Below are positions 25,140-33,442 of a DNA stretch of 45,992 bases, piece by piece. Made by a program: the position numbers and the translations under genes. The notes beneath the pieces are model-generated. The model saw nothing but the letters and a program-made list of their open reading frames with translations. It ran no database searches and had not been told where the DNA came from. Position 1 is the first letter of the stretch. Every line of letters starts with the position of its first letter. Source of the DNA: a candidate division WOR-3 bacterium (GTDB lineage: Bacteria; Hydrothermota; Tepidihabitantia; SM23-42); NCBI GenBank assembly GCA_011052815.1, contig DRIG01000055.1, positions 1 to 45,992 on the forward strand, given 5' to 3'.

Positions 25140-25306
25140 CTCCGATATTTTAACTCGATATCAGGTACTTGTTTCGTCCTTCAGAATAATCTGTTTTAAA
25201 AAGGAAAGTTAGTCTTTCTGTTCTGCCTTCTCTTTTATCTTTTCAACGGGACAATTTTATCTTTTGCCTAATAGACAAAAAATGTGCGTGGCCGGCTGTT
25301 TTTCTG

Positions 25307-25334
25307 TTGATTTTTAAACCAGAATTTGTATAAT
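25307..25334 (+). promoter_or_regulatory. Promoter for the 25352 gene pair
   Basis: TTGATT at 25307-25312 and TATAAT at 25329-25334 are 16 bp apart, followed by AAGGAGG and an ATG at 25352. Confidence 0.6.
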
Positions 25335-25351
25335 ACTCCAAGGAGGAAACA

Positions 25352-25765
25352 ATGGGTCATTTTCTGCTCTGTGTATTTTTGTCAACCAACGTGGTAGATG
25401 ACTCCGTCATTCCGGTAAAAACACCTGTAAAAGAAAGCTACACAAAAAAGGCTCTGTTCAACGGTATTCTCGGTGTCGGTTTCACCGTCGGCGCTGTTTT
25501 CTACCACAAAAACGCCGATAAGGCATACGATGAGTATAAGACAAGCCGTTCAATAAAATCCGCCCTCGAAAACTGGCAAAAGATGTCTTTTTACGAAGGG
25601 GTCCGCAACGTCTGTGCCGCCGGTGCGCTGCTCTTTATAGGGCGGGCACTCTATTATCAGATAAAACAGATAAAGAAGTCGAAAGCCAGCTCCCTTGTTC
25701 CAGCTCTCGAGTTTAAATACCTCTGTCAAAACAAGTGGTCTCTGGGTATAATAAAAGAACTGTAA
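25352..25765 (+). CDS. Hypothetical membrane-associated protein
   Basis: The 137-residue protein has a weak N-terminal signal-like segment and two hydrophobic stretches at about residues 38-52 and 85-100. Between them lies a charged helix (HKNADKAYDEYKTSRSIKSA) reminiscent of small DUF5683-like periplasmic or membrane proteins. I do not assign a function. The next gene begins 10 bp downstream, so the two are probably cotranscribed. Confidence 0.6.
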   Translation: MGHFLLCVFLSTNVVDDSVIPVKTPVKESYTKKALFNGILGVGFTVGAVFYHKNADKAYDEYKTSRSIKSALENWQKMSFYEGVRNVCAAGALLFIGRALYYQIKQIKKSKASSLVPALEFKYLCQNKWSLGIIKEL

Positions 25766-25775
25766 GGGAGGAAAA

Positions 25776-26264
25776 ATGAAAAAGTTCTATCTGCTGATGC
25801 TCTTGGCTCTGGTCGCATCGTGGATTTCCGGCTGTCATGAAAGAACCAATGTCTTTGACATCCTCGACGAGGACTTCAAAACTCCTCCGCACATCTGGCT
25901 TGCTTATGCATCAGGAGCTTACTACGATACACTCGGTTATCTCATCGGCGTGCACATCGACATCTACTTCACGGACGATTTTGAAAAAACACTGCCCCTG
26001 TATCACGAATTCTATCAGGATGTAAGCCTGCGTCTGGAAATAGATTACGACGCCCCGGTCGGCACAAACAGTTATTACGTGGAAATATTCGGTCCTTATG
26101 AAGTGGGAGAATACTGTCTGAAAATATACTTCGGGAACATACCAATCGGTGCCTGTCTGTTTCAAGTGGTGTCAGAAGGTGATCGGCTGAAGATCAAAGA
26201 TACCTTTACTTGCACCATGGAAATCCCGCAACCGGTTGACTGGTCTTACACAATAGCTGAATAA
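25776..26264 (+). CDS. Hypothetical lipoprotein
   Basis: The 162-residue protein has a lipoprotein signal (MKKFYLLMLLALVASWISGC), with Cys 20 as the likely lipidated residue. The mature part is rich in aromatic and acidic residues and in beta strands (YLIGVHIDIYFTDD, VSLRLEIDYDAPVG, CLKIYFGNIPIGACLF). It is probably an immunoglobulin-like fold facing the periplasm. GGGAGG is the ribosome-binding site. Confidence 0.65.
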   Translation: MKKFYLLMLLALVASWISGCHERTNVFDILDEDFKTPPHIWLAYASGAYYDTLGYLIGVHIDIYFTDDFEKTLPLYHEFYQDVSLRLEIDYDAPVGTNSYYVEIFGPYEVGEYCLKIYFGNIPIGACLFQVVSEGDRLKIKDTFTCTMEIPQPVDWSYTIAE

Positions 26265-26318
26265 AAGAGAAAAAATTCTTGACGGTTTTAAAACAGCCGC
26301 CTCGGAAGTGGAACAAAA

Positions 26319-26742
26319 ATGAAACAGTATTACGCGGAAAAGCTTTCCGGTGAACGTTTAAGGCGGTGTTATGAGATTGCTCCAACGCGGATCAAACAAT
26401 ACCTGAAAGCGGAATTGGACTACGTGTTCGGTCAGGTCAGAATTTCAAAACATCCATCTTTATGCAATGAATGCAGCGGCACTCGGTTTTCCCGACAGGT
26501 TCTTTGACTGCGTTATATGTATCCAAAATGGAATCGCGGTCTTTGATGTGGAACCGAAAAAACTGCTGCAGGAAAGCATCCGCGTCACGAAGATCCGTGG
26601 AACCCTGTTTTTCTCAAGCTACTCTGATAAAATCTGGGACGAACGGTTGAACTGGTTCAAACTCCAGTCTGAAGCAGGGCTGCTCGGTGAGATTGACGGC
26701 TCCAGTTTATTTTGCAAAATAACGCCTCTGCCCGACTCTTAG
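26319..26742 (+). pseudogene. SAM-dependent methyltransferase with an internal deletion and frameshift
   Basis: Frame 1 (26319-26507) gives MKQYYAEKLSGERLRRCYEI and ends soon after. Frame 2 (26467-26742) gives ALGFPDRFFDCVICIQNGI, then KKLLQESIRVTKIRGTLFFS, the post-motif II and III part of a class I methyltransferase. The SAM-binding motif I (E/DxGxGxG) that should lie between is absent. The C-terminus also ends abruptly after LLGEIDGSS. The gene is dead. Confidence 0.65.
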
Positions 26743-26825
26743 CACACTCCCTCTGTTCAGTACAAACTCCGCGAAGAATCTCCCTTTTTTCCAGCGCAGC
26801 TCCATTCCATGCACGAAGTGCATCC

Positions 26826-26992
26826 CTTCCAGCACCGCTCCCTATGCCCTCCGCCCTTTCCCCTATACCCTTCGCTCTTCGCTCTTAGCCCGCTCCCCCT
26901 TTCCCCTCTTCTCCTCCCCCTTGAGGGGGGAGGATTAAGGTGGGGGTGATCTTTCTTCCAGCACCGCTCCCTATACCCTCCGCCCTTTCCCC
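26826..26992. repeat. Pyrimidine-rich intergenic DNA with a 38-bp direct repeat
   Basis: 26826-26863 and 26955-26992 match at 37 of 38 positions (CTTCCAGCACCGCTCC... to CCCTTTCCCC). Between them lies a CCCCTTGAGGGGGG segment that can form a G-rich or hairpin structure. 26743-27047 is almost entirely C and T on the plus strand with no credible gene. The plus-strand frame through it is low complexity. Confidence 0.6.
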
Positions 26993-27047
26993 GTTTCTCC
27001 GTTTCCCCGTTTCACCCTTTCTCCCTTTCTCCATTTCCCCCTTTCCC

Positions 27048-27416
27048 TCAGTCCGAGGAGTTGGAAGTCCCTTCATATCCGTAAATCATTATCGAGGCTT
27101 GAAAAAGGTCTGCGGAAAACACCGTGCCACTGGGGAATTTTATCGGTGGATAAAAATTGTGCCCCCAGCTATTTGTTTCAGGACCGTCGCGCCAGAATAT
27201 CTCACCGTTCACACGCAGCTCCGACGAACTGCGGTCACTCTGAAACATCATTCCGTAAAGCCAGAAAGTTCTGCCCACGGGCACTGTATATATGGTTCCT
27301 GACTGATTGGTATATTTCCAGACATTGGCCGGTTCATAAGCGAACAGAAACTGAATACTGAAAAACAGCATAAAAACAAAGACCGCAGATAATATTATTT
27401 TGTTATGACGTGCCAT
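27048..27416 (-). CDS. Small secreted protein of unknown function
   Basis: The 122-residue protein has a signal peptide (SAVFVFMLFFSIQFLFA). The mature part of about 95 residues is rich in Gly, Ser and aromatics (WKYTNQSGTIYTVPVGRTFW, FYPPIKFPSGTVFSADLF), consistent with a single beta-sandwich. A promoter lies at 27436-27463 and GAGGAGG before the ATG. No family is recognised. Confidence 0.6.
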   Translation of the reverse strand: MARHNKIILSAVFVFMLFFSIQFLFAYEPANVWKYTNQSGTIYTVPVGRTFWLYGMMFQSDRSSSELRVNGEIFWRDGPETNSWGHNFYPPIKFPSGTVFSADLFQASIMIYGYEGTSNSSD

Positions 27417-27435
27417 AAAACCTCCTCTTGTACTG

Positions 27436-27463
27436 AGTATAATTGATTTATCCGCTAAATCAA
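27436..27463 (-). promoter_or_regulatory. Promoter for the small secreted protein
   Basis: On the minus strand, TTGATT (27458-27463) and TATACT (27436-27441) are 16 bp apart. Confidence 0.5.
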
Positions 27464-27496
27464 GAGGGGAAAAATGAAAAAATCAGGCTTTAATCG

Positions 27497-29617
27497 TCAG
27501 AACATTGCGACAAAGCCGAGAATCAGGGTTCTGCCGTACAAAACAAACGGCTTCACCTCACCGGTTGAACTTTCGAAGAAATAAGACACTGGGTTCTGCC
27601 GGTCCAAAAGATTCGTCACCTCGAAATACCCGATTATCCCCAGTCTCCACACCAGCACCTTTTTTTGAAGACGAACATCAAGTCGCTGATACGGTGGATA
27701 GCGGGCAGAGAATTCTGCACCGAAAAGGGGATAAAATTCTTGACGGACTGAATCATATTCTACATCTATGATCGGTGTGTAAACCCTGCCCGCTGCATTC
27801 TGAAATTTTATACCAAAATTAAATTCATTGAACAGGTCACAGGACAGCATCAAATTGAAATTATAGGGAACCTCAAATTCTGAGGTTTGTAAAGAAGCAA
27901 GTGTTTTTTCTTTTCTCTTTGAATCACAGACCCCGTAACCGCCCCAGCCCTTCAGTGGTCCGAAGTCGGAAAATTTTATGAATAATTCAACCCCCCGACT
28001 GTAACCATATCCATTATTGGTATATACATTATTCTCAAACCTCAACAGATGACGATAATCTTTATAATAACAATCTCCTCGAATCAGCCAGCATCCAAAA
28101 TCTTTTTTGATTCCGATAGTATAATGTCTGGCCTCGAGTGATCCCGGTGTTCCCTGAAGATAGTACTCAATCTTAGGAAATTGATGGTAAACACCTGTGG
28201 AAAAATTTAATAGTATATTATTCCAGAGATTATATCCGATGGAAAAGCGCGGATCTAAGGTTAAAGAACCTGATCCATCTTGATAATCACACCTGACACC
28301 GGCGTTAAATGCATATCTTTCTAAAAAAGAAATCTCATTCTGAATGTAAATCCCGGCTGTCCATCTCTCCACGGTATCCCGATATTCTATTTTCGTTACA
28401 GAAGTATCACACCATCGAGTTGAGTCCTCAGGGAATAAATTGTATATATCAAATGTTGTTTTTTGAATCACAGCACCACTTTTTATATTATATTTTTCGT
28501 TCAGCATAAAACTGAAGTTTTCAGTCAGGTGATAACTTCTTTCAGTAGGTTTATGCTCGTAGATACCAGGTATATAATATCGGGGAGAATAATTCAAATA
28601 TGCCAGGTTCAGCATGGAAATACCGTTTTCTTTTATAAAATTGATCATATTTAATGAAAGTATCCGACTCTGCTCTTTTTCTGTATATTCAAAGTTGTTA
28701 ATCTCAACGGAAAATGCATCCTGGGTCAAAAGACCGAGTAATTCAATACGTTCGCCGCTGTCATTTATATGATAAGTCAGTTTCGCCGTGAAATCCCGCC
28801 AATAAGGTGTAATATTAAAATCTTCTTTTTTCAATAAAAAATCTGTAAAATTTTGCCGGTAGGAACAGATTAATGAAACTCTGTGAGTAACCGATGATTC
28901 CAGGTGGCAACCCAGGGAAGCATTACTACCCCCTAAGGATCCGGTAAATGTCCGTGAACTTCTATATTTAGATTTAATGTCTACAACCGACGAAATACTA
29001 TTTCCATATTGAGCGGGAAATCCCGAAAGATAAATAGCTACGTCACGACATACAACAGGGTCAAAAATTGAAAAAAGACCACCTCCAATGTTTTCTTGAT
29101 GAAAAGCATGTATAATCGGTGTATAATCAAGCAAAACGATATTTTCTTCAGGACTTCCACCATGGGGGTAAATCGGCGCTATATCACTACCAGAATTCGC
29201 TCCCGGCAAGGATTTTATGACCCAGAACATTTCCGCTGCACCACCGACATCATTATAGATATCCAGAGAAGAGAAAGTGCCGGATTTCTCAGTCTGTTCA
29301 GAGATAAAATATGAACTTGTGGCGGTAATTGTTTCTTTAATACTAATGGGGACTTCTTCCAGCAAAACCGTAAGATAAATTTCAGAATCTTTCAGTAAAA
29401 TACTTTTTTCAACCTCACGATAGCCGATACGTGAAAAAATTACTGTATACTCACCTGCATGGGGTAATCGTAACGAAAAATTCCCCTGTTCGTCTGTAGC
29501 CGTTCCGATTTTGCTATCTTGAATATAGACATCGACAAGATAAAGAGGTCGGGAAGTGTCCTTGTCTCGGACCTGGCCGGTTAATAAATTATAGGTAAAA
29601 AGAAAAAAAAGAATCAT
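27497..29617 (-). CDS. TonB-dependent receptor, last gene of the TOMM operon
   Basis: The 706-residue protein starts with a short hydrophobic export segment, then a carboxypeptidase-regulatory-like domain (residues about 15-90: VRDKDTSRPLYLVDVYIQ, GTATDEQGNFSLRLP). Next are a plug domain (about 115-215: IKSLPGANSGSDIAPIYPHG, GFPAQYGNSISSVVDIKSKY) and a 22-strand-type barrel to the end (LILGFVAMF, closing in an aromatic). Receptors of this class import chelates or peptides using TonB energy. Its start overlaps the stop of the TPR gene as ATGA. A receptor in a TOMM operon is unusual; it may recognise the peptide product or its metal complex. The ligand is not known. Confidence 0.82.
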   Translation of the reverse strand: MILFFLFTYNLLTGQVRDKDTSRPLYLVDVYIQDSKIGTATDEQGNFSLRLPHAGEYTVIFSRIGYREVEKSILLKDSEIYLTVLLEEVPISIKETITATSSYFISEQTEKSGTFSSLDIYNDVGGAAEMFWVIKSLPGANSGSDIAPIYPHGGSPEENIVLLDYTPIIHAFHQENIGGGLFSIFDPVVCRDVAIYLSGFPAQYGNSISSVVDIKSKYRSSRTFTGSLGGSNASLGCHLESSVTHRVSLICSYRQNFTDFLLKKEDFNITPYWRDFTAKLTYHINDSGERIELLGLLTQDAFSVEINNFEYTEKEQSRILSLNMINFIKENGISMLNLAYLNYSPRYYIPGIYEHKPTERSYHLTENFSFMLNEKYNIKSGAVIQKTTFDIYNLFPEDSTRWCDTSVTKIEYRDTVERWTAGIYIQNEISFLERYAFNAGVRCDYQDGSGSLTLDPRFSIGYNLWNNILLNFSTGVYHQFPKIEYYLQGTPGSLEARHYTIGIKKDFGCWLIRGDCYYKDYRHLLRFENNVYTNNGYGYSRGVELFIKFSDFGPLKGWGGYGVCDSKRKEKTLASLQTSEFEVPYNFNLMLSCDLFNEFNFGIKFQNAAGRVYTPIIDVEYDSVRQEFYPLFGAEFSARYPPYQRLDVRLQKKVLVWRLGIIGYFEVTNLLDRQNPVSYFFESSTGEVKPFVLYGRTLILGFVAMF

Positions 29618-30288
29618 TCTTTAATCTTCTTCAATTCCATTTTTGCCCATTTATAAGACGGTTCTATCTCCAAAGCTTTTTTCATCACCCTTATCGCCGA
29701 ATTGACATTATTATTTTCTTTATAGGCGATCCCCAACCAAACATAGAATTCAGCGACTTCAGGAGAGAGCTCAACGGCTTTCAAAAATTCAACCAATGCC
29801 TTTTGTTTATCTCCTCCCCATTTTTGAGGAGTATGCAGGTATCTAATACCTAAACGTAAATGTGCCCAGGGGTTATCTGGATCAAGTTCGACACCTTTTT
29901 CAAGTTCTTTTTTTGACTTGGGTCCGAATATCATCCCGGCTAAAGGATTATCGTCTAAAACAATCTTCATACCATAAAGTGTTCCCAAAAGGGCATGGGC
30001 ATCGGAATAATCCACCGCAATATCTATAGATTTCTTCACCCTTTCAATACTTTTATTCAAGTATTCTTTTGCTCGCTCTTTCTTACCTGCCACGTAGTAA
30101 TAGTTGAGAATGCGATAGCTGCTTTCGCTTAGATAATAGTAAGTGGTACAGTTACATACCCCCTCTGTTTCTTCTAACAACAAGGATTCCGCTTTGAAAA
30201 GCATATTGATATTCTGTAAATATGTCCCTTGTTCCAGGTAATACAATGCACTGTCAATCTGAAAAAAAATTGCAAATATCAACATCAT
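29614..30288 (-). CDS. TPR-repeat protein of the TOMM operon
   Basis: The 224-residue protein has a hydrophobic start (MMLIFAIFFQID) and tetratricopeptide repeats over most of its length. The clearest are NPWAHLRLGIRYLHTPQKWG, VAEFYVWLGIAYKENNNVN and SAIRVMKKALEIEPSYKWA. It probably faces the periplasm and mediates protein contacts, perhaps with the receptor encoded next. Both its boundaries are ATGA-type overlaps. The exact role is unknown. Confidence 0.72.
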   Translation of the reverse strand: MMLIFAIFFQIDSALYYLEQGTYLQNINMLFKAESLLLEETEGVCNCTTYYYLSESSYRILNYYYVAGKKERAKEYLNKSIERVKKSIDIAVDYSDAHALLGTLYGMKIVLDDNPLAGMIFGPKSKKELEKGVELDPDNPWAHLRLGIRYLHTPQKWGGDKQKALVEFLKAVELSPEVAEFYVWLGIAYKENNNVNSAIRVMKKALEIEPSYKWAKMELKKIKE

Positions 30289-30986
30289 TCAATTCCTAAT
30301 CGTTTTTTAAGAACGTCATTATCAGGGAAAAGAGAGAATCCTTTCTTCCATACTGCAGTGGCTTTATCTTCTTCTTTTACCTTTCTGTAAAGATCACCGA
30401 GCGTGATATACGTGAATACAAATTCAGGTCGTAAAGTATCTGTCTTCTCCTGTATCTGCAGAAGTTTACTTAAGATCTTTATCGCTTCGCTGTCGCAGTT
30501 AAAATCCTGGGGCATATGATAATAAGTCATACCTAATGCATAAAGAGCCGACCAATGAAGAGAATCTATAGCAATTGTTTTTTTGAACTCATCTATGGCG
30601 GAAGATGCAAGCATTCCGGCTTCTGGACCGGGACTATGCTGAATTTTGTCGATATAAGCCATTCCTAAAGCAAAATGAAAATCGGCTTTGTTTTTATCGA
30701 CACGAACCATTTTTTTGAAAAATCCAATTTCCCGTTCAATTTCCTGTTTACTGAGACAAAGCTCTCGATACCTGTTTATTGCAGCTTCATCTGTTTTAAC
30801 CTGCAAAATTCTTTCCAAATCAACCAGTGCCTTGATAGTATCTCCACGATACAGAGAACTATCTACGAGCTGTTGATAATATTTTAAGGACTCAGGAGGG
30901 AAAACAGAATTGACCTCTTGTTTTCCACGACAGCTGAGCTGTGTGATTATCAGTAAAAGAAAAATATAACTTGCAGGGATTTTCAT
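30285..30986 (-). CDS. TPR lipoprotein of the TOMM operon
   Basis: The start is set at ATG 30986, which overlaps the permease stop as ATGA and has GAGGAGG upstream. A longer upstream frame is rejected because it would remove the signal from the N-terminus. The resulting 233-residue protein has a lipobox (LLLIITQLSC, Cys 19) and at least three TPR units (FHFALGMAYIDK, WSALYALGMTYYHMP, FVFTYITLGDLYRKVKEEDK). It is likely tethered to a membrane facing the periplasm. It may be an accessory or immunity factor for the exported peptide. Confidence 0.75.
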   Translation of the reverse strand: MKIPASYIFLLLIITQLSCRGKQEVNSVFPPESLKYYQQLVDSSLYRGDTIKALVDLERILQVKTDEAAINRYRELCLSKQEIEREIGFFKKMVRVDKNKADFHFALGMAYIDKIQHSPGPEAGMLASSAIDEFKKTIAIDSLHWSALYALGMTYYHMPQDFNCDSEAIKILSKLLQIQEKTDTLRPEFVFTYITLGDLYRKVKEEDKATAVWKKGFSLFPDNDVLKKRLGIE

Positions 30987-31717
30987 AACACCTCCTCTTT
31001 TTTGAATCTTTTGACTGCAAGGGACAGACACAGAATTAACCAAAAGAGCAATATACCCAATTCTGTGATGTTTTGGAAAAAAGGTGTGCCGCGTATTATA
31101 ATATTAGAAAGACCTTTATTCAAATAGGTATAAGGAAACACATGGGCAATTATTTTCAAAAACTGCGGCAGATGGTCGATAGAATAAAAAGTGCCGCCGA
31201 GAAAAAGCATAGGGAAAAACAAAAGATTGGCGGTCTGAATTGTCTGACTCTGTGTTCGGCCTAAAGAAACGAGAAACACCGCCAAAGCTGCTAATGATAA
31301 TGTTCCTATAAATAAAATTAAGTTCACCTCAAATATGTTGCCCTTTATTCGAAATCCGAATACTGTATATGAAAAAAGCATAAAAAGATTGGCTACAACA
31401 AAAAGGATTATGAATCTGCTTATAATAAGACCGCTGAGATATATTAATTCGCTGACCGGTGAAATTGTAAGCCTTTTATAAAAACCATGCTGTCGGTAAA
31501 AATTCAGGACAAGTCCCGCGCCGAATACGGCGATATTGAGAGCAATCATACCGGTAAGCCCGCTCGTTAAGGTATTAATATAACCAGGGAATTTACCCCA
31601 AATGCCGGCAAAAAGCAGAAGACAAATAAAGGGAAAAGCTAAAGTATAGAAAACCGATTCTCTCTGCCTGATAAACAGCATCAATTCAATCCTGATGATC
31701 TTCAGCAATTTAGTCAT
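30983..31717 (-). CDS. ABC-2 permease of the TOMM exporter
   Basis: The 244-residue protein has six hydrophobic segments. The conserved ABC-2 features are FYRQHGFYKRLTISPVSELI at about residues 70-90 and FFPMLFLGGTFYSIDHLPQFL near residue 170. It pairs with the ATPase gene, which it overlaps by 8 bp. In streptolysin-S-type clusters the sagG/H/I transporter exports the modified peptide; here one permease takes the place of sagH and sagI, probably as a homodimer. Confidence 0.85.
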   Translation of the reverse strand: MTKLLKIIRIELMLFIRQRESVFYTLAFPFICLLLFAGIWGKFPGYINTLTSGLTGMIALNIAVFGAGLVLNFYRQHGFYKRLTISPVSELIYLSGLIISRFIILFVVANLFMLFSYTVFGFRIKGNIFEVNLILFIGTLSLAALAVFLVSLGRTQSQTIQTANLLFFPMLFLGGTFYSIDHLPQFLKIIAHVFPYTYLNKGLSNIIIRGTPFFQNITELGILLFWLILCLSLAVKRFKKEEVL

Positions 31718-32594
31718 TGAATTCCTCTCCGACTAATAGAAGGAAAACATCCGTTAAATCCACATTTTTCTGCGTAAAATTTTGATTGGATTTCTGCAAT
31801 ACATGGATAAGTTCTTGCGGCTGGTTTGTGAAAAAATATGTATTTACGGCTGTGTGAACAACCTTTGTTACTGGAGAATTTATCTTCAGAGAAAAATCCA
31901 CTGGGCATGTTATGCGGAATTTAAATCCTATGTTTTTCACCAGACTCTGCGGTGAATCAATAGCACATAATTTCCCTTTATGAATAATTCCAATCCGATC
32001 ACATAGTTTATCTGCTTCTGTAATATTGTGTGTATTAATGAAGACTGTTTTGTTTTCTTTTTTACAACCTTTCAAATAATCAAAAAATTTTTGCCGCGCA
32101 ACAGGATCAAGGCGGGAAAACGGTTCATCAAGAATCAACACCCGGGGATCGTGAAGGCAAGCCAATATCATACCAAGACGTTGTTTTTCTCCCCGGGAAA
32201 GATGTTTATACAGCCGCTCCTTTTTATTCGCCAGTCCAAATCTTTCCAGAAGGAATCGTATCCGCTCGGATGATTTTATATTATGGAATGAAGCAAATAA
32301 TTCAACAGCTTCTTTTACTTTTATGTTCCAGGGTAGAGCGGTATAATCCAATTGTACGCCTATAATACCTGCCAACCTTTTCCGTTGAAAAAAAGGATCC
32401 ACGTTAGCAACAGAAATCTCTCCGGATGAAGGTTTTTTTAATCCAACGATCATCTCTGAAATTGTTGTTTTGCCGCTTCCATTGGGTCCCAAGAGTCCAA
32501 AAATTTCTCCCTTTTCCACAGTAAAAGAGATTTCGTCCACGGCGGTAAATCCATCATATTTTTTAGTCACTCTTTCGAATCTAATAGCAGCCAT
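31710..32594 (-). CDS. ABC ATPase of the TOMM exporter (SagG-like)
   Basis: The 294-residue protein has Walker A GLLGPNGSGKTT, signature LSRGEKQRLGMILACL, Walker B VLILDEPFSRLDP and H-loop FINTHNITEAD. A C-terminal tail of about 80 residues is typical of peptide- and drug-export ATPases. It sits 14 bp after the dehydrogenase gene, in the same order as sagB-G in streptolysin clusters apart from other members. It supplies energy for export of the mature peptide. Confidence 0.87.
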   Translation of the reverse strand: MAAIRFERVTKKYDGFTAVDEISFTVEKGEIFGLLGPNGSGKTTISEMIVGLKKPSSGEISVANVDPFFQRKRLAGIIGVQLDYTALPWNIKVKEAVELFASFHNIKSSERIRFLLERFGLANKKERLYKHLSRGEKQRLGMILACLHDPRVLILDEPFSRLDPVARQKFFDYLKGCKKENKTVFINTHNITEADKLCDRIGIIHKGKLCAIDSPQSLVKNIGFKFRITCPVDFSLKINSPVTKVVHTAVNTYFFTNQPQELIHVLQKSNQNFTQKNVDLTDVFLLLVGEEFND

Positions 32595-32608
32595 TTTGTG
32601 TTCTCTTT

Positions 32609-33439
32609 CTATTCAAAAACAGGCTTACCTATAACAATCGGATATAAAACAGCCTCATTAACACCATCAACTTCCAGAAAAGAATTAATTTCATCATCAT
32701 GGAAGCCTCCGATAAGAACCGAACCTAAACTGATGGCTTCGCATATCAGGGATAAATTCTGAGCTACATGACCACTTTCCATAAGAACGAAACGATAACC
32801 GCGTTCGTGATATTTGAATGTTGTTCTTTTAAATATTCCCGTTATAAACAAAACAGCATTCGCACCTTTAATCATTTGTTGGATCATACATGCATTTGAA
32901 ATAGAATCTCGAAAATCGCCCAATTTTAATTCTTCAAGCGCGTGATGTAATACATTATAATGATAGAGTCCCGGTTTAATATCTTGTGACAAAAAAATGT
33001 TTATGTAAAGTTCCAGGGGATAAAGAGCACCAGCCGAGGGAGTAACCCGTAAGAATTGAATCACGGTTGGATCCTTTGGAATGGGAACTTTTGCATTAAT
33101 GCCGTAAGAAAAATACAGTAATTTTGCTGTTTCTTCTATCGTAATGGGCTTTCCGCTAAAATTTCTTCTTGTACGGCGTTGTCTGATAATTGTTTCAATG
33201 CTTTTATGTGAATTCGTAAAAGTTTTCGGTAATTTTATCTGTTTTTTGCCGGCATAGAGTTTATATGACATCGCCATTCTTTTCAAAAAATAAGGATGTC
33301 GTGTAACTGTTTCTATAAAAGTTCCATACTCACGGCTGTATAATTTGTTAATTTTAGTGTTCTCGTGAAAGATTTCCCATAAATTCCAGAGATGATTATC
33401 AGTAAGCTCGGCAAAAATATCTCTTTTTCTTTTTCGCAT
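32609..33439 (-). CDS. sagB: SagB/ThcOx-type azoline dehydrogenase
   Basis: The 276-residue flavoprotein of the nitroreductase fold carries the FMN-binding Arg cluster RQRRTRRNFSGKPIT (residues about 87-101), TPSAGALYPLELYI (about 132-145), a central YRFVLMESGHVAQNLSL helix and GSVLIGGFHDDEI. Family members oxidise azolines to aromatic thiazoles or oxazoles. Its presence predicts that the cysteines of the precursor become thiazoles rather than thiazolines. It begins 3 bp after the YcaO stop. Confidence 0.9.
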   Translation of the reverse strand: MRKRKRDIFAELTDNHLWNLWEIFHENTKINKLYSREYGTFIETVTRHPYFLKRMAMSYKLYAGKKQIKLPKTFTNSHKSIETIIRQRRTRRNFSGKPITIEETAKLLYFSYGINAKVPIPKDPTVIQFLRVTPSAGALYPLELYINIFLSQDIKPGLYHYNVLHHALEELKLGDFRDSISNACMIQQMIKGANAVLFITGIFKRTTFKYHERGYRFVLMESGHVAQNLSLICEAISLGSVLIGGFHDDEINSFLEVDGVNEAVLYPIVIGKPVFE

Positions 33440-33442
33440 ATT

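Noticed and set aside
26940-27302. Plus-strand frame of 120 residues in the pyrimidine-rich region
   Set aside because: It is low-complexity Pro/Phe/Ser sequence from the C/T-rich repeat and is antisense to the signal-peptide gene at 27048-27416.
30987-31043. Longer start for the TPR lipoprotein
   Set aside because: It would put 19 residues in front of a clear lipoprotein signal. The ATGA overlap and GAGGAGG mark 30986.
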